Below, in pieces: positions 1 to 11,425 of a stretch of DNA of 64,000 bases (positions within the stretch are counted from its first letter, which is position 1; each line of letters begins with the position of its first letter). Source of the DNA: Panicum virgatum. Taxonomy: Eukaryota > Streptophyta > Magnoliopsida > Poales > Poaceae. The stretch is taken from positions 23,922,261 through 23,986,260 of the forward strand of contig NC_053141.1 in assembly GCF_016808335.1 (NCBI RefSeq), read 5' to 3'. The translations under genes and the position numbers were made by a program. Below the pieces are notes generated by a model. The model worked only from the letters and a program-made list of their open reading frames with translations. It was not told where the DNA came from and did no database searches.

Positions 1-207
1 CAATTATGAATTTGAATTCAAACCACACTCAAATAAAAGTATGCACCAGCATGAATGCAACACAAATTTTTAAACCTATGATAAAATTTTAATACTTATA
101 GAACTAAATTTAGATTAAATGCAAGTCTAACACAATAAACCTTAGAAATTTAAATAAAGCCAATTAAATTTATTAATAAATGCTGAAATTTAAATTAGGG
201 TGTTACA
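1..207 (-). repeat. 3' LTR of element A (partial)
   Basis: The sequence ends in TGTTACA at 201-207, the complement of the LTR start TGTAACA. It is identical to 8601-8807. The rest of this LTR lies outside the window. Confidence 0.95.
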
Positions 208-225
208 TACCCTACCCCCTTAAAG
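208..225 (-). other. Polypurine tract of element A
   Basis: On the minus strand a run containing AAGGGGGTAGGG lies directly before the 3' LTR. This is the expected plus-strand primer for reverse transcription. The same tract occurs in B (33399 onward) and F (before 55852). Confidence 0.85.
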
Positions 226-245
226 AAATCTCGTCCCCGAGATTT
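226..245 (-). other. Hairpin just upstream of the polypurine tract (A)
   Basis: A perfect 8-bp inverted repeat, AAATCTCG and CGAGATTT, encloses a GGGA loop. It overlaps the gag-pol stop codon and lies next to the polypurine tract. Equivalent hairpins occur at 33417-33435, 34949-34966, 54289-54306 and 55815-55833, with different stem bases. Confidence 0.6.
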
Positions 246-3200
246 AGCTGGGCTGGCTAGCAAAGAGATATGGATATGTCTTCTTCAACTCATCTTCTCG
301 CTCCCAAGTTGCCTCAGCTTCACTGTGATGGCTCCACTGAACTATGCACATCTTGATGCGCTTGTTCCGAGTAACCCTTTCTGATGTCTCCAGAATCTTC
401 ACCGGATGCTCAGTATAAGTCAGATCTTCCTGCACATCGACTCCATCCAGGGGTGCCTGCTCCTCGGGTACTCGCAAACACCTCTTCAGCTGAGATATAT
501 GGAAGACATCATGAACTCCCGAGAGGCTGAGAGGTAACTCCAGACGATAAGCAACTTCGCCTTTCCGCTCTAGCACCTTGAATGGCCCCACATACCGAGG
601 TGCTAACTTCCCTTTGACATTGAATCTGCGGATTCCTCTCATCGGAGACACCTTCAGATACACATAATCACCAACACTGAAAGTCAGGTCTCTCCGTTTG
701 CCATCTGCATAGCTCTTCTGTCTGCTCTGTGCAATCCTCAAATTTTCTCGCACAGCCTGAACCATCTGCTCTGCATCATCTATGATCTCAGGGCCAAAGA
801 GCTGCTTCTCACCAATCTGATCCCAATAGAGAGGAGTCCTGCACTTTCTGCCATACAATGCCTCAAAGGGGGACTTCTTCAGACTGGCCTGATAGCTGTT
901 GTTATATGAGAACTCAGCATATGACAGGCACTTATCCCAACTAGTACCGTACTGAATGGCAAAAGCTCTCAGCATATCCTCCAACACTTGGTTGGTTCTC
1001 TCTGTCTGCCCATCTGTCTGAGGGTGATAAGCTGTACTGAAACGCAGCTTCGTATCCAGCGAATCATGGAGCTGCTCCCAGAACCGAGAAGTGAACTGAG
1101 ACCCTCTGTCAGATATAATCTTCTTGGGCACACCATGCAAGCAGACAATCCGAGAGATGTACAACTCTGCAAGTCTAGCACCGGAGTAAGTAGTGTTCAC
1201 TGGAATGAAGTGAGCAACCTTCGTCAAACGATCCACTACTACCCAAATGGAGTTGTACCCTTTCTGAGTACGAGGCAATCCAACAATGAAGTCCATAGTG
1301 ATTTCCACCCATTTCCACTCTGGAATCTTCAAAGGCTGTAACAGACCTGCTGGCCTCTGATGCTCAGCCTTGACACGCTGACAGGTGTCACAAATAGCCA
1401 CGTACTCAGCCACTGAACGCTTCATCCCATACCACCAGAAACGTTCCTTCAGATCATAATACATCTTTGTGCTGCCCGGATGAATAGAATAAGCTGTATC
1501 ATGGGCCTCACTCAGAATCAATTTTCGAAGATCCTTCACATCTGGCACACATATCCGGTTCTTGTACCACAAAGTACCCTGATCATCCTCTCTGAAATGA
1601 GGAGCCTTGCCCTTCCTGAGCAACTCACGAATCTCCTGCAGCTTCTCATCATCTTTCTGATGCTGCCTGATCTCTGACTCTAGAGTCGGTACTGCCTCAA
1701 ATGCTGCACTGGAAGTATGATGCAAGAAGCCCAGACTCAACTGCTCGAACTCCTCGCATAACTCTGGAGGCATCTGGAAAGCCACGGCCATGTTGACATA
1801 ACTTCTCCTGCTCAAAGCATCTGCTACAATGTTGGCCTTGCCCGGATGATAGTGAATCTCCAGATCATAATCCTTGACCAACTCTAGCCATCTTCTCTGC
1901 CGCATGTTCAGCTCATTCTGCGTGAAAATGTACTTGAGGCTCTTGTGATCAGTGTAGATATCACACCACTGCCCATACAAGTAATGCCTCCAAATCTTCA
2001 GAGCATGCACAACTGCGGCTAACTCAAGATCATGAGTGGGATAGTTCAGCTCATGCCGACGTAACTGCCGTGAAGCATAAGCAATCACTCTGCCCTCCTG
2101 CATCAGAACACACCCAAGACCATCCTTCGAAGCATCACAATATACCGTGAACCTCTTCGTCTGGTCTGGCAGAGTCAGGACCGGCGCCGCAGTCAACCTC
2201 TTCTTCAGCTCATCAAAGGCCCTCTGACGCTCATCAGTCCACACGAAAGCCACATTTTTCTCCAGCAAAGAAGTCAAAGGCTTCGCGATCTTGGAGAAAT
2301 TCTCAATGAACCTCCGATAATATCCAGCTAAGCCCAAGAATGACCTGACTTCCTTCACTGTCTGCGGTGTCTCCCACTCGAGCACATCCTTTACCTTGCT
2401 CGGATCAACAGCAATGCCTCCCTGAGAGATAACATGACCGAGGAATGGAACCTCGTCAATCCAAAACTCGCACTTGCTGAACTTGGCATACAGCTGATGC
2501 TCCCTCAATCTCTGCAATACGAGTCTCAGATGCTCCTCATGCTCTTCTTCTGTCTTGGAAAAGATCAGAATATCATCAATGAAAATCACCACAAAGACAT
2601 CCAGATAATCCATGAAGACCATGTTCATCAGATGCATGAAGTAAGCCGGGGCATTAGTCAAGCCGAAGGACATGACTGTATACTCATATAGCCCGTACTT
2701 GCAGGTGAATGCCGTCTTCGGAATATCCCAAGGACGGATCCTCAGCTGAAAATAACCCGAACGAATATCAATCTTCGAGAATATACGAGCACCTCGAAGC
2801 AGATCGAAGAGATCCTCAATACGGGGTAGTGGATGCTTATTCTTGATAGTAACTGCATTCAGCTCCCGATAATCGACACACATCCTCTTCGAGCCATCCT
2901 TCTTATCTACTAGCAACAATGGAAAAGCCCAAGGAGAGAAGCTGCGACGGATATAGCCCTTGGCTAGCAACTCATCAATAGTCTTCTTTACTTCTTCATG
3001 CTCTATAGGTGCCATACGGTAGGGCCGCTTTGCAATAGGAGCTGTGCCAGGCAAGAGATCAATACAAAACTCAATGGCGCGTTCAGGCGGCATACCTGGC
3101 AGATCATCCGGAAAGACATCCGGGAATTCAGACACCACGCGAATAACGTCCGTGGGTCTAGCCTCCATCTGATGAAGAAATCCCGAAGGCTCTACTGCAC

Positions 3201-4811
3201 TGATAACAACCTCTTGGCCACTGGAAGCTGATAGCAAGACTGTCCTCTGAGCACAATCTATCCGGACTCCCCACTTGGCCAGAGTCTCCATTCCCAGAAT
3301 GGCATCAATGCCCTTGGTGTCTAGCACCATCAGATCAGTACAGAACTCTACTCCCCTCAAAGAAACACTGACTCTCGGGCAGTAAGTGTGAGACCTCAGC
3401 TGTCCTCCCGGTGAAGATACTAACAGGCACCTCTTTAATGTGCTAGTATGAATACCATGATGCTCGACAAAAGACTGAGTAATGAAGGAATGCGTAGCAC
3501 TAGTATCGAAAAGCACTGTAGCTGGATATGAATTAACCATGAACGTACCAATAACCACGTTGGGAGCCTCGGCCGCTGACTCGGCCATCACGTGGTTCAC
3601 TCTGCCCTGAAGTGGCACCCTGGGCTGAGCTGGGCGCCCCTGCTGTCCCGCCTGCGCCTTCCGGGGGCAAGCGTTGGCGTAGTGCCCCGGCTGGCCGCAG
3701 TGAAAGCAGGTGCGAGGAGGTCCCTTAGCCTGCTGTCCGGTAGGAGCTGCCGGACGTGGAGCCTGCGGTGCCGGTGGAGCAGCACGAGCCGGAGGTGCCG
3801 GTAACCTCGGGCCCTGACCTGCCTGCTGCTGTCGAGGCGGGTACTGCTGCGGTGGCCTCTGCTGGTACTGCTGAGGAGGCCGGTACTGAGGCTGCTGGTA
3901 CTGCTGGGGCTGCTGGAGGCGAGGACGAGTGTTGCTGCCAGAAGCAACGGGGACAATCTTCCTCTTCTTGTCCTCCATCTCCAAGTGCTTGCGCTCAGTG
4001 TTGAGCGCGCTGTCAACCAGATGGTTGAAGTCGTCGAAGCGGAGGTTGAGCAGCGCATACTGGAGGTAGTCCTCAAGGCCCTCCATGAAGTGCTCCTGCT
4101 TCTTGCGGTCATCCGCAACATCAGCAGGGGCGTAGCGAGCCAGCTGAAGAAAGCGATCACGATACTCCGTGACCGACATAGTTCCCTGAAGTGACAAAGA
4201 CAGATAGATATCGAAGGATTAACTCAAGATTCATACGAATAGAACAAGGGGCTTTAGCTCAAAAGAAACCGCTGAATGATTATATTTAAGATTACCTGCT
4301 TCAGTGCAAGGAACTCCTTCTGCTTCATCTTCATAACGCCCGCTGGGACGTTGTGGCTGCGGAAACACTCCCTGAACTGGAGCCAAGTGAGAGACTCACG
4401 ATCATGAACTGGGTGGGACTCCCACCAGTCCAGAGCTGCCCCTCGCAGCTGTCCTGCTGCGTACAGAACTCTCTCACGATCATCGCACTGGGCGATGTCC
4501 AGCTGACGCTCCACTGCACGGAGCCAGTCGTCGGCCTGAAGAGGGTCGGACGTGTGAGAGAACGTCGGCGGGTGACCCCTCAGGAACTCAGCACGCCTAT
4601 CGCGAGTCTGCGGCGGTGGAGGAGGCGGAGGCTGAGTGTGAGCCTGCTGAAGAGCCTGAACATTGTTGTTCAGGGTAGCCATCATCTGCATCTGGAGCTG
4701 GAAGTACTGCTCCGGAGTCAAAGGCGGAGGCATCGGGATCCCGGTCCCCTGGGTGTTCTGACCCTGGTTGTTCTGCCCCTGCTGGTCAGAACCACGCCTG
4801 GTGTTCACCAT
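244..4811 (-). CDS. gag-pol: Gag-pol polyprotein of element A (two exons: 4811-4296 and 4185-244)
   Basis: This encodes the capsid-like gag and all enzymes for retrotransposition. The chosen ATG at 4811 gives an N-terminus starting MVNTRR, as is usual for this clade. With the 110-nt gap removed the product is about 1485 aa, normal for Tekay elements. Visible domains: gag with Q/P-rich linker; CCHC knuckle [14 protein letters not shown] near residue 332; protease with DTSA near 399 (the usual form is DTGA or DSGA); reverse transcriptase with FIDD near 707-710; RNase H starting at YCDAS near 856; integrase with HHCC finger and D,D35E (Asp 1137, Asp 1198, Glu 1234); and a chromodomain-like tail with VQWSHHSE. 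No stop or frameshift was seen in either exon. The odd points are the intron and the Gly-to-Ser change in the protease motif, which may lower or abolish its activity. Confidence 0.9.
4186..4295 (-). other. Putative 110-nt intron inside gag of element A
   Basis: In minus-strand sense the gag frame reaches ...LKQ, then GTAATC begins a stretch that ends in a pyrimidine-rich CTTCAG, after which the frame resumes GTMSVTEY. 110 nt is not a multiple of three, and removing exactly GT...AG joins two complete codons (CAG, GGA). In related gags the motif LKQG-x-M-x-V-x-EY is continuous, so the gap interrupts a conserved stretch. Splicing itself is inferred. Confidence 0.72.
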
Positions 4812-5366
4812 CTGATTTTGGACAAAAGATTTCACGAGTAAGGATATTGCAGGAATAAATTCAGATGGATATGATAACTCTTTGCGGAAAAAGACTCAGC
4901 CAAGATAAAGTAGACAGGATAGAGTGGACTGTTTTACCCCCAACGATCTAACTCATTTTATCAATTAGTTAACTTTAATATAAGAGTGATTTTATTAAAC
5001 AAATTTAAACTACTAAGCTATGCAATCATTCAAAAATCCAAATCAAACATGTACCATAATAACAAGCAGACAATTTTCACGACTTAGCCGAGTTTAGCAA
5101 AAGACTCGACTAACACAACGCGTCGCAGAATGTGCTATCGCTTTATTATAAAAGGGTCACCTAGCTAACTCATGGTGGTCAGATGACTGATTCAGGTCAA
5201 AATCTACGAAAACTATTCTTCAGAGAGAGAAATCAAGGCAAGAAGGGTAAAAAGTCAAAGGAGTCAAGGGGTATAATAGTAAAATAATTTCAGCAGGCAA
5301 GGATTGGAGAGAAGAAGTCTTAAAACTCGACCAGTTCTATCTAGGCTTCGTCCTACAGTCGATATG
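4812..5366 (-). other. 5' leader of element A
   Basis: Untranslated leader between the primer site and gag. It shares sequence with the F leader (53757 onward), which shows that A, B and F are one family. The gag ATG directly follows ...CAG, and the same is true of the F reading frame, so a leader intron ending there is possible but unproven. No gene is seen here. Confidence 0.7.
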
Positions 5367-5378
5367 GCTCTGATACCA
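5367..5378 (-). other. Primer-binding site, initiator tRNA-Met (A)
   Basis: The minus strand reads TGGTATCAGAGC three bases inside the 5' LTR. This matches the 3' end of plant initiator tRNA-Met, the usual primer for this clade. Confidence 0.9.
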
Positions 5379-5638
5379 CTCTGTAACACCCGGTTTATAA
5401 AAGAACATAAACCGAGCAATCATATACGTGCCAGGATCAAGTCACACGTATATACAACAGAATGAACAGTATATCATAGCACATATCACGTAAAAAGATA
5501 TAATAAAGCGAATACGAATGTTATTTATTACAATAATGACAAAATGTCTGATACAGCGGAAGCGAAGTACAAAATATGAATAAAGCTCTCCGAAGCTGAA
5601 GCAGGGCGCCACAGGGATGTCGACTGGGAGACGAACAC

Positions 5639-6841
5639 CTAGAAGTCCTCGTAGTCCTGGTAGCGCTGGACGAACTCCCTCGTGTCGGCAGGAACTGAGC
5701 AGCAGTAGCGTATCCAGGAGGAAAAAGTAGAGAAGAGGCAAGAGTGAGTACTCAACTTGTACTCAACAAGTATAACACAAACTATGAGGCTCTAAGGTTG
5801 GCTGACTCAACTGCATTAGCTTTTAAGTGTTGGCAAGATTTTATTAAAGCTATTTACTACGAGTTGATGAATTACCATTAACCTAGTTACATAGTAATTA
5901 ATCAAGTTTAATCATGTCACTACTGAGAAACCAAGCCAAAACCAAGCCACCAAGGTAACCCCGAGAAGCACCTCCCTCGTCGGAAGGAGATAACTCCACT
6001 AATCAAAAGGAGGATCTAGGCCGCTCATAACCGTGAGCACGGCTAGTATACCAGTTTTACACTCTGCAGAGGTTGCACATCTTTACCCACAAGTCGTGAG
6101 CTACGCCAGTTGTTCATCACACTTCCTTAGGTGAGATGACTAGCGACTCACTACGAGGCCTTTACAAAGAATCTCGTTGGTATGGCGTAACCGCGAGAGA
6201 TAGGTCAGCGATGATGGGGCCCACCTCACGGGGGTACAAGCACAGGAGCGCAATCCAAGCACAGACCAGCCGGAGGAGCAGGGACCATTGAAGCTTACTA
6301 CTCTTGCCCCGCAGGTAAGTTACTCCAAACCAAAAAGACCTAATTAGTAAGCCAAGTCTATCCCATTCTAGCCTTGTGGTAGCGCTGTTGTCCCAGGTTG
6401 TCGCTCTATGAACCGGTCCTTATGGAGAGTGGCCAACCAAGCACTAAGCACCGTGCTGGCCCCCTAAACCATGTTTCTACAAAAACCATATTTTAACGAG
6501 ACGTGAGCCACCCAAGCACGAAGCACAGAGGGCCACTCTCAGAATTAAATTCAAGTAAACCATTAATCAAATTAATTTAAAAAGGACCAGACTGTGTTAT
6601 AGCGCAGCAACCTAGCACAACTAACCAAAATGCAACCCAAAGGTATATATAAAGGATATAAAGTGGCTAGGAAAGTCCTTATAGGCATACAGTATTAAAA
6701 TGCAGTATGAAAATGTATTTAAAAGTGATAGGTTGTTCATGTTATACTTGCCTTCCTCGTACTGCTCTGGCTGCTGCTCAAAGTGCTCGGAAGACGGGTG
6801 CTCCTGGTACTGGTACTGGGGCTCCTCAGATGGATCAACGT
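5639..6841 (-). CDS. Putative LTR-encoded spliced small ORF, copy in A (exons 6841-6752 and 5694-5639)
   Basis: Function unknown. The 90-nt exon 2 follows an AG acceptor and reads an acidic, Gln-rich peptide beginning DVDPSEEPQYQY; it ends GAAG before GCAAGT, a GC-type donor. Exon 3 follows ...CTGCTCAG and reads VPADTREFVQRYQDYEDF and stop. Both junctions are phase 1, so the frame runs through. The upstream exon with the start codon is not resolved. A poly(A) signal follows at 5529-5524. This copy has no stop in either exon. The same pair occurs in five other LTRs in the window. Confidence 0.45.
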
Positions 6842-8046
6842 CTACTCATGAACACATGGCCAAAACAATGCACGATAATAAGCATACAAGCAAACACTAA
6901 CAAAAACTAAGAAACGGTACATCAATACATAAAAACAGCACACTAAACTAGTCCAAAACTATTCTACGTGTTACAACGATCGCGTGGACATAAAGAACGC
7001 TAAAAACGGAGCTAAAACGCATTTTCTAGGCTAAAAACAAGTTCTAGGGGCTTATTTGCGAGAAAAACTAAGCTCTAGGGGGTTTTCTACAAAAACCGAG
7101 GGCTAAAACGTGAATAAACATTAACTCCAGGGTCTAACTCGCAAAAAGTCAAGTGTTGGATGGCGGGTCCAAATTCCAGGAAGCTCAGGGGGGTTCTTGC
7201 AAAGTTTTGGGCCTAACTGCGATTATTTTTCAAAAGAGGTGGACTGCGGGTTGATTCTAGGAAAACTGGGGGGTCTTTAACAAAATGTCCAGGGCAAACC
7301 GGTATGGACAGATCAGATCCGTCGGATCTAGATCTAAAGGCCTAGGACGAAGAGGTAAGTTGGATCTAATCTCGGCCGTTGTTTCAGGATCGGGCGGCTG
7401 GGGTTCAATCCGCGCGGGGAAGCGGCGGCGCGCTACCGCCGGCGAGGAATCCTGCGGCGGCGCGCAGGGGAACCCGCCGGAGAAGGTCAAACCAGTGTTC
7501 CCAGGCTCGGTTTGGACCATGGCTTGGCCGTGGCACACGTGTGCGACATGGGTGACGCACTGGTGGCCTTGGCGGGGCTAAAGGAGGTCCGTGGCGGTGC
7601 TGGCTCTGCGGCGGCGGGTCGGCGCAGCGAAACGCACCGGCGAGCGGCGTTCTGCGGGGCTCCGGGGCTACGATCTAATTGGACTAACGCAAACGGAGGC
7701 GTGGGGCTCTAGAGTGCTCACCGAGACTTGGCAAGGTCGGAGTTGCGGCGCTGAGGGGTCGGCGTGAAGTCCGGCGGCGGAGGGTGCGGCGGGTCCCGTG
7801 GAGCGGCCGTAGGGGTGTGGCTCCCGGCGTCCTGGTCCCGCGTACAGGTGCGCTGTCGGCTGCGGAGGTGAACCTGGGGTCAGAGGGGCCAGAACATCAC
7901 CGGAGGTGTTGGATTGAGGCGGCGCAGGGGCTCACCGGCGTGGAGGTCGCGGCGGTGCTCCGCTCCGAGCAGTGGCAAGGCGGCGGCTAGGGTTGGCGCG
8001 GCGGATTGGGGGTGGATGGAGGTGCAGGGGGGCCGTGGGGGTCCCT

Positions 8047-8054
8047 ATTTATAG
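8047..8054 (-). promoter_or_regulatory. TATA box in LTR of A
   Basis: TATAAATA on the minus strand lies within the GC-rich part of the LTR. The solo LTR E has the same box in the same context near 39822. Confidence 0.6.
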
Positions 8055-8807
8055 GGCGGCGGTCCAACATAGGCGTGCGTGCCCGGGCGGGGATTCACGG
8101 CGAGATTCCCGGCCCGGAGTTGCGCTGCGCGGGGGAGACGGTTCTGGCAAGCGGGGCCCACGGGTCAGCGGCGGGGCGCAATGCGAGCGGCCGAGCCGGT
8201 GACGCGGACGACGCGCCGGTGCGCTGACGTGCGGGCCCAGGCGGTCAGTCGGGGTGAGGAGCGCGTGCGGGCGGAGCGGGGCGTTGGGCTGGTTGAGGCG
8301 CTGCGCTCCGGGCCGGATCGAGCGGAGCTGAGGCAGCCTGGGCCAGCGGAGGAGAGGGCGAGCGGGCCTGCGCGGGATGGGCCGTTTGCTGGGGAGGGAA
8401 GAGGGCCGGTGGGAGAGGGAGAGCGGCTGGGCTGAGGTTTGGGCCGGAGCGGATTGGTCTGGTGGCTTCCGGGAGAAAGGAAGTGGGCCGCGGGTTTGGG
8501 TTGCTGGGTTGGTTCTTTTGGGTTCCTATTGGGTTTCTATTTTCCTTTTCTATTTCCTATTCTTCTCCTTTCTAAATCTAATTCAAACAAAGTTTGAATT
8601 CAATTATGAATTTGAATTCAAACCACACTCAAATAAAAGTATGCACCAGCATGAATGCAACACAAATTTTTAAACCTATGATAAAATTTTAATACTTATA
8701 GAACTAAATTTAGATTAAATGCAAGTCTAACACAATAAACCTTAGAAATTTAAATAAAGCCAATTAAATTTATTAATAAATGCTGAAATTTAAATTAGGG
8801 TGTTACA

Positions 8808-8870
8808 CTTTCGGGTTGTTGGCCCATGTATCGTGTTGGGGTCCATTATGGATGTGGCTAGGGGGTTATG
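8808..8870 (+). repeat. Remnant LTR of element H (left piece)
   Basis: A 63-bp piece of LTR-like sequence between the end of A and solo LTR C. It joins 12985 onward once C and its target-site duplication are removed. Confidence 0.5.
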
Positions 8871-9182
8871 TGTGATAGACCAGGTACTTAAAATTTTAAG
8901 CAAGAGAAATTAAACCTGTCATCATGCATCATTAACCAAGAATAATAAAAATAGTTGCATGCATGTGTGTATGTGCTTGTATTTGAGAGCAATTACACCT
9001 ATTATACAAAGCTAGTCTAGTTTCATACTTACCATGCAATGACACACGAAATACATCAATGCACACCCTAGATGATGTTGCATAAACTCATATTCAAACA
9101 TGAATTGAATAAATGGCACATGAAATGATGTTTTAATTCGAATTATAACAATAGGCTTTAAAAATAAACTTTTAAAACCATT

Positions 9183-9421
9183 GCTCGAATGAACTTTTGC
9201 CTAAAATCAAAGTTGTAGGTTTTCATGTGTTGAACAACTTTCGTGTTCAAATTTTTTCAAGTTGCCACACAAAATTTCAAAAAATATATTTGAATTTCAA
9301 ATGAACCGTTTATCATTTTCAAGTAAGTTTCAATTTTATCTAGCAAACCAAAGCTCAAATGAAGTTTGGCCTGAAATGAAAGTTGTAGCAAATAAAATTT
9401 TGAATAACTTTCATATTCAAT
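9183..9421 (+). repeat. Diverged direct repeat with palindromic ends in LTR C
   Basis: Two related blocks (about 9183-9254 and 9352-9421) both run from a 'CTCRAATGAA' phrase through AAAGTTGTAG to AACTTTC..TTCAA. Within each, AAAGTTGT pairs with a following AACTTT. Confidence 0.55.
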
Positions 9422-11425
9422 GATTTTTTATCGCAGTTCATTTTTTTTGGAGAAAAGTCCAGTCAAACACAGTTTGACTCCTCTCTTTTCTCCCTTCCTT
9501 CTCTCTCTACCCTCTCTCCTCCCCTCCCCTGTTCTGTGCCGCGGCAGAGGCCGCCGGCCATGCGTCTGGCGATGCCTGACGGCCAGGCCACGCCAAGGCG
9601 ATGCCCCCGACCTACTGTGCCACGTCCCCGCCTTGTCTCGTCGCCGCAACCACGCGGGCGCCATGCGCACGCATCTCCGGCGCGCCGCACGCGGCCACGG
9701 TCGGCCACCAGGGCCGAGCGCCCCTCTGCTTGCCTAGCCACACTTGCCCGAGCTCCTCCCCACCCCATTTGCTCTGCCAAGGGGCATTCTAGCACCTCCC
9801 CTCTCCATTCCGTCCGCTCCCAAAGCTTTTCCTCCCCTCCCTGCACCTGGAACGCTGCCGCTGTTGCCAGGGCCACCGCCCCCTAGGAGCTCGATGTGGA
9901 GCTCCCTCCTTCGCCCTCCCACGGCATCAAGTGACCCCTGGAATCACTTCCCCGCCTCCCAAGGAACCTCACCAACCCCTTCCCCGCCGCTCAGGACCGC
10001 CAGAGTGCCGCCACAGCCGCTCACCACCGCCGCCTCCTCCACTGTGCCGCCGGTGAGCCCCTTCCCGGCCGTCCCAACCCCGTCCAAGACCACCCAGAGG
10101 TAGAGCGCGACCTCCTCGTGCTATTCCCCCACTTCCCCCTCACCGCCGGTGACTGGAGCCACCAGATTTCGACCCGAACAGCTGCCCCTTCTTCAACCTC
10201 CGGCCATGGACCCCATTGCTTTGATTGCAAAAGTCTCAGGGGCCTAGATGCAAGATCTCATTTTCTTTTCTTTTTACTTTTCAGAAATAGCGAACTTGTG
10301 AAATCGATATAAATTTGTAGAAATATCGGAAAAATGCACACTCAACTGTTCTGAGTTCCTTATGACTAGATCTATAACTTTTGTTACATGCACATTTTCT
10401 TTTGCTCAATAGTTTTTGCTCTATTTAAAACACAAAGAAAAGGTAGAATTTATTGTATCTCAAGTTGTATCCACTGCATGTCTACCATTTTTGGTAAGTA
10501 TGTTTAATGCTATGGGGGTAGACTTGTGTGAAAATTTGATGGCCAGTTGACCCTCCTAACTATAGGTTTAATTTAGGTTTTGTTTTATGCTAGTGGTAAA
10601 TAGATTTAATTTTCCAAGTTATTCCACCTTGAACCATAAGCTGAAACTTTTGCAGTGCTTCTGAATTGTTACCTAGATGCTTTAGAAAAATGTAGGGACT
10701 TTTTACCCAAGCAGAACATGCTCAAGTGATTTATGCTATGAATAAATGGACTAAACTAAGAAAAATAGTTTCTCTACCTAGAAAAATCTGATATTTTTAC
10801 TAGAGCTTTAATTTGAGTATTTAATCATGCTAGTAAAGTTTGAGCCTTGGAACTCAGAAGAACTAGCTGTGAAAATTAATTTTGTTGCATGCAGCTCTAT
10901 TTTGTTACATTTTTCATGCCTAGTGTACTGCTCCCTTAAATCTGAAAAATTTACAGTAGGCTCATAATAGGATCATCAACACTCAGTTAAATGTTCAGTT
11001 CTAGTACTTACTTGGTTTATTCTATATAAATTAATCTTGTTTCTAGCAGTGGCTGTGTAAAATAATTATCATGCTTTTTCTGCTACATGAAACTTACTGA
11101 AATTCTTACAGTGGGATGTTAATTAAGTTTCTTACCATGTGTGAAAATTTCATGACCAGAGGATGTGGTTAACTCCACTTTCACTTTATACCTAGCTCGC
11201 ACATGTTATATAACTAGGAATGAATTAGTGGCGTTTCGGAAAATCACCCTAGTTCTTTTATGAACTAAATCATGATAATTAATACTCGATAAACGATTGC
11301 CCAATGAGATGAAAAATGAAAGTGTTTTGTTGTCCAACTTGGGTTTTGTTGGATTACCACTTTATAGTGAAGAAAATAATAACTTGTTATTACCACAACA
11401 GCTCATGCATGTGCATTTCATATAG

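Larger units (their letters stand above)
1..8807 (-). mobile_element. Element A: Tekay-type Ty3/gypsy chromovirus, nearly complete
   Basis: A full LTR retrotransposon read on the minus strand; only its 3' LTR runs off the left edge. Order in element sense: 5' LTR (8807-5382), primer site, leader, gag-pol with one intron, polypurine tract, 3' LTR (207 to beyond the edge). The 207 visible bases of the 3' LTR match the end of the 5' LTR (8601-8807) at every position, so the insertion is recent. The clade call rests on the C-terminal chromodomain-like tail of the polyprotein, the D,D35E integrase and the initiator-tRNA-Met primer site. The target-site duplication cannot be checked because one end is missing; the right flank starts CTTTC. 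Confidence 0.93.
5382..8807 (-). repeat. 5' LTR of element A, 3426 bp
   Basis: The LTR has 10-bp inverted termini (TGTAACACCC / GGGTGTTACA). In element sense it holds an AT-rich start, a GC-rich promoter region with a TATA box (8054-8047), an intron-like stretch of reiterated phrases (about 7280-7000), two conserved exon-like blocks (6841-6752 and 5694-5639) and a poly(A) signal (5529-5524). Minus is the functional strand. Confidence 0.93.

Noticed and set aside
9420..10230. Open frames in the GC-rich part of solo LTR C
   Set aside because: Both strands open, low complexity, no conserved domain; at most a promoter and first-exon region.
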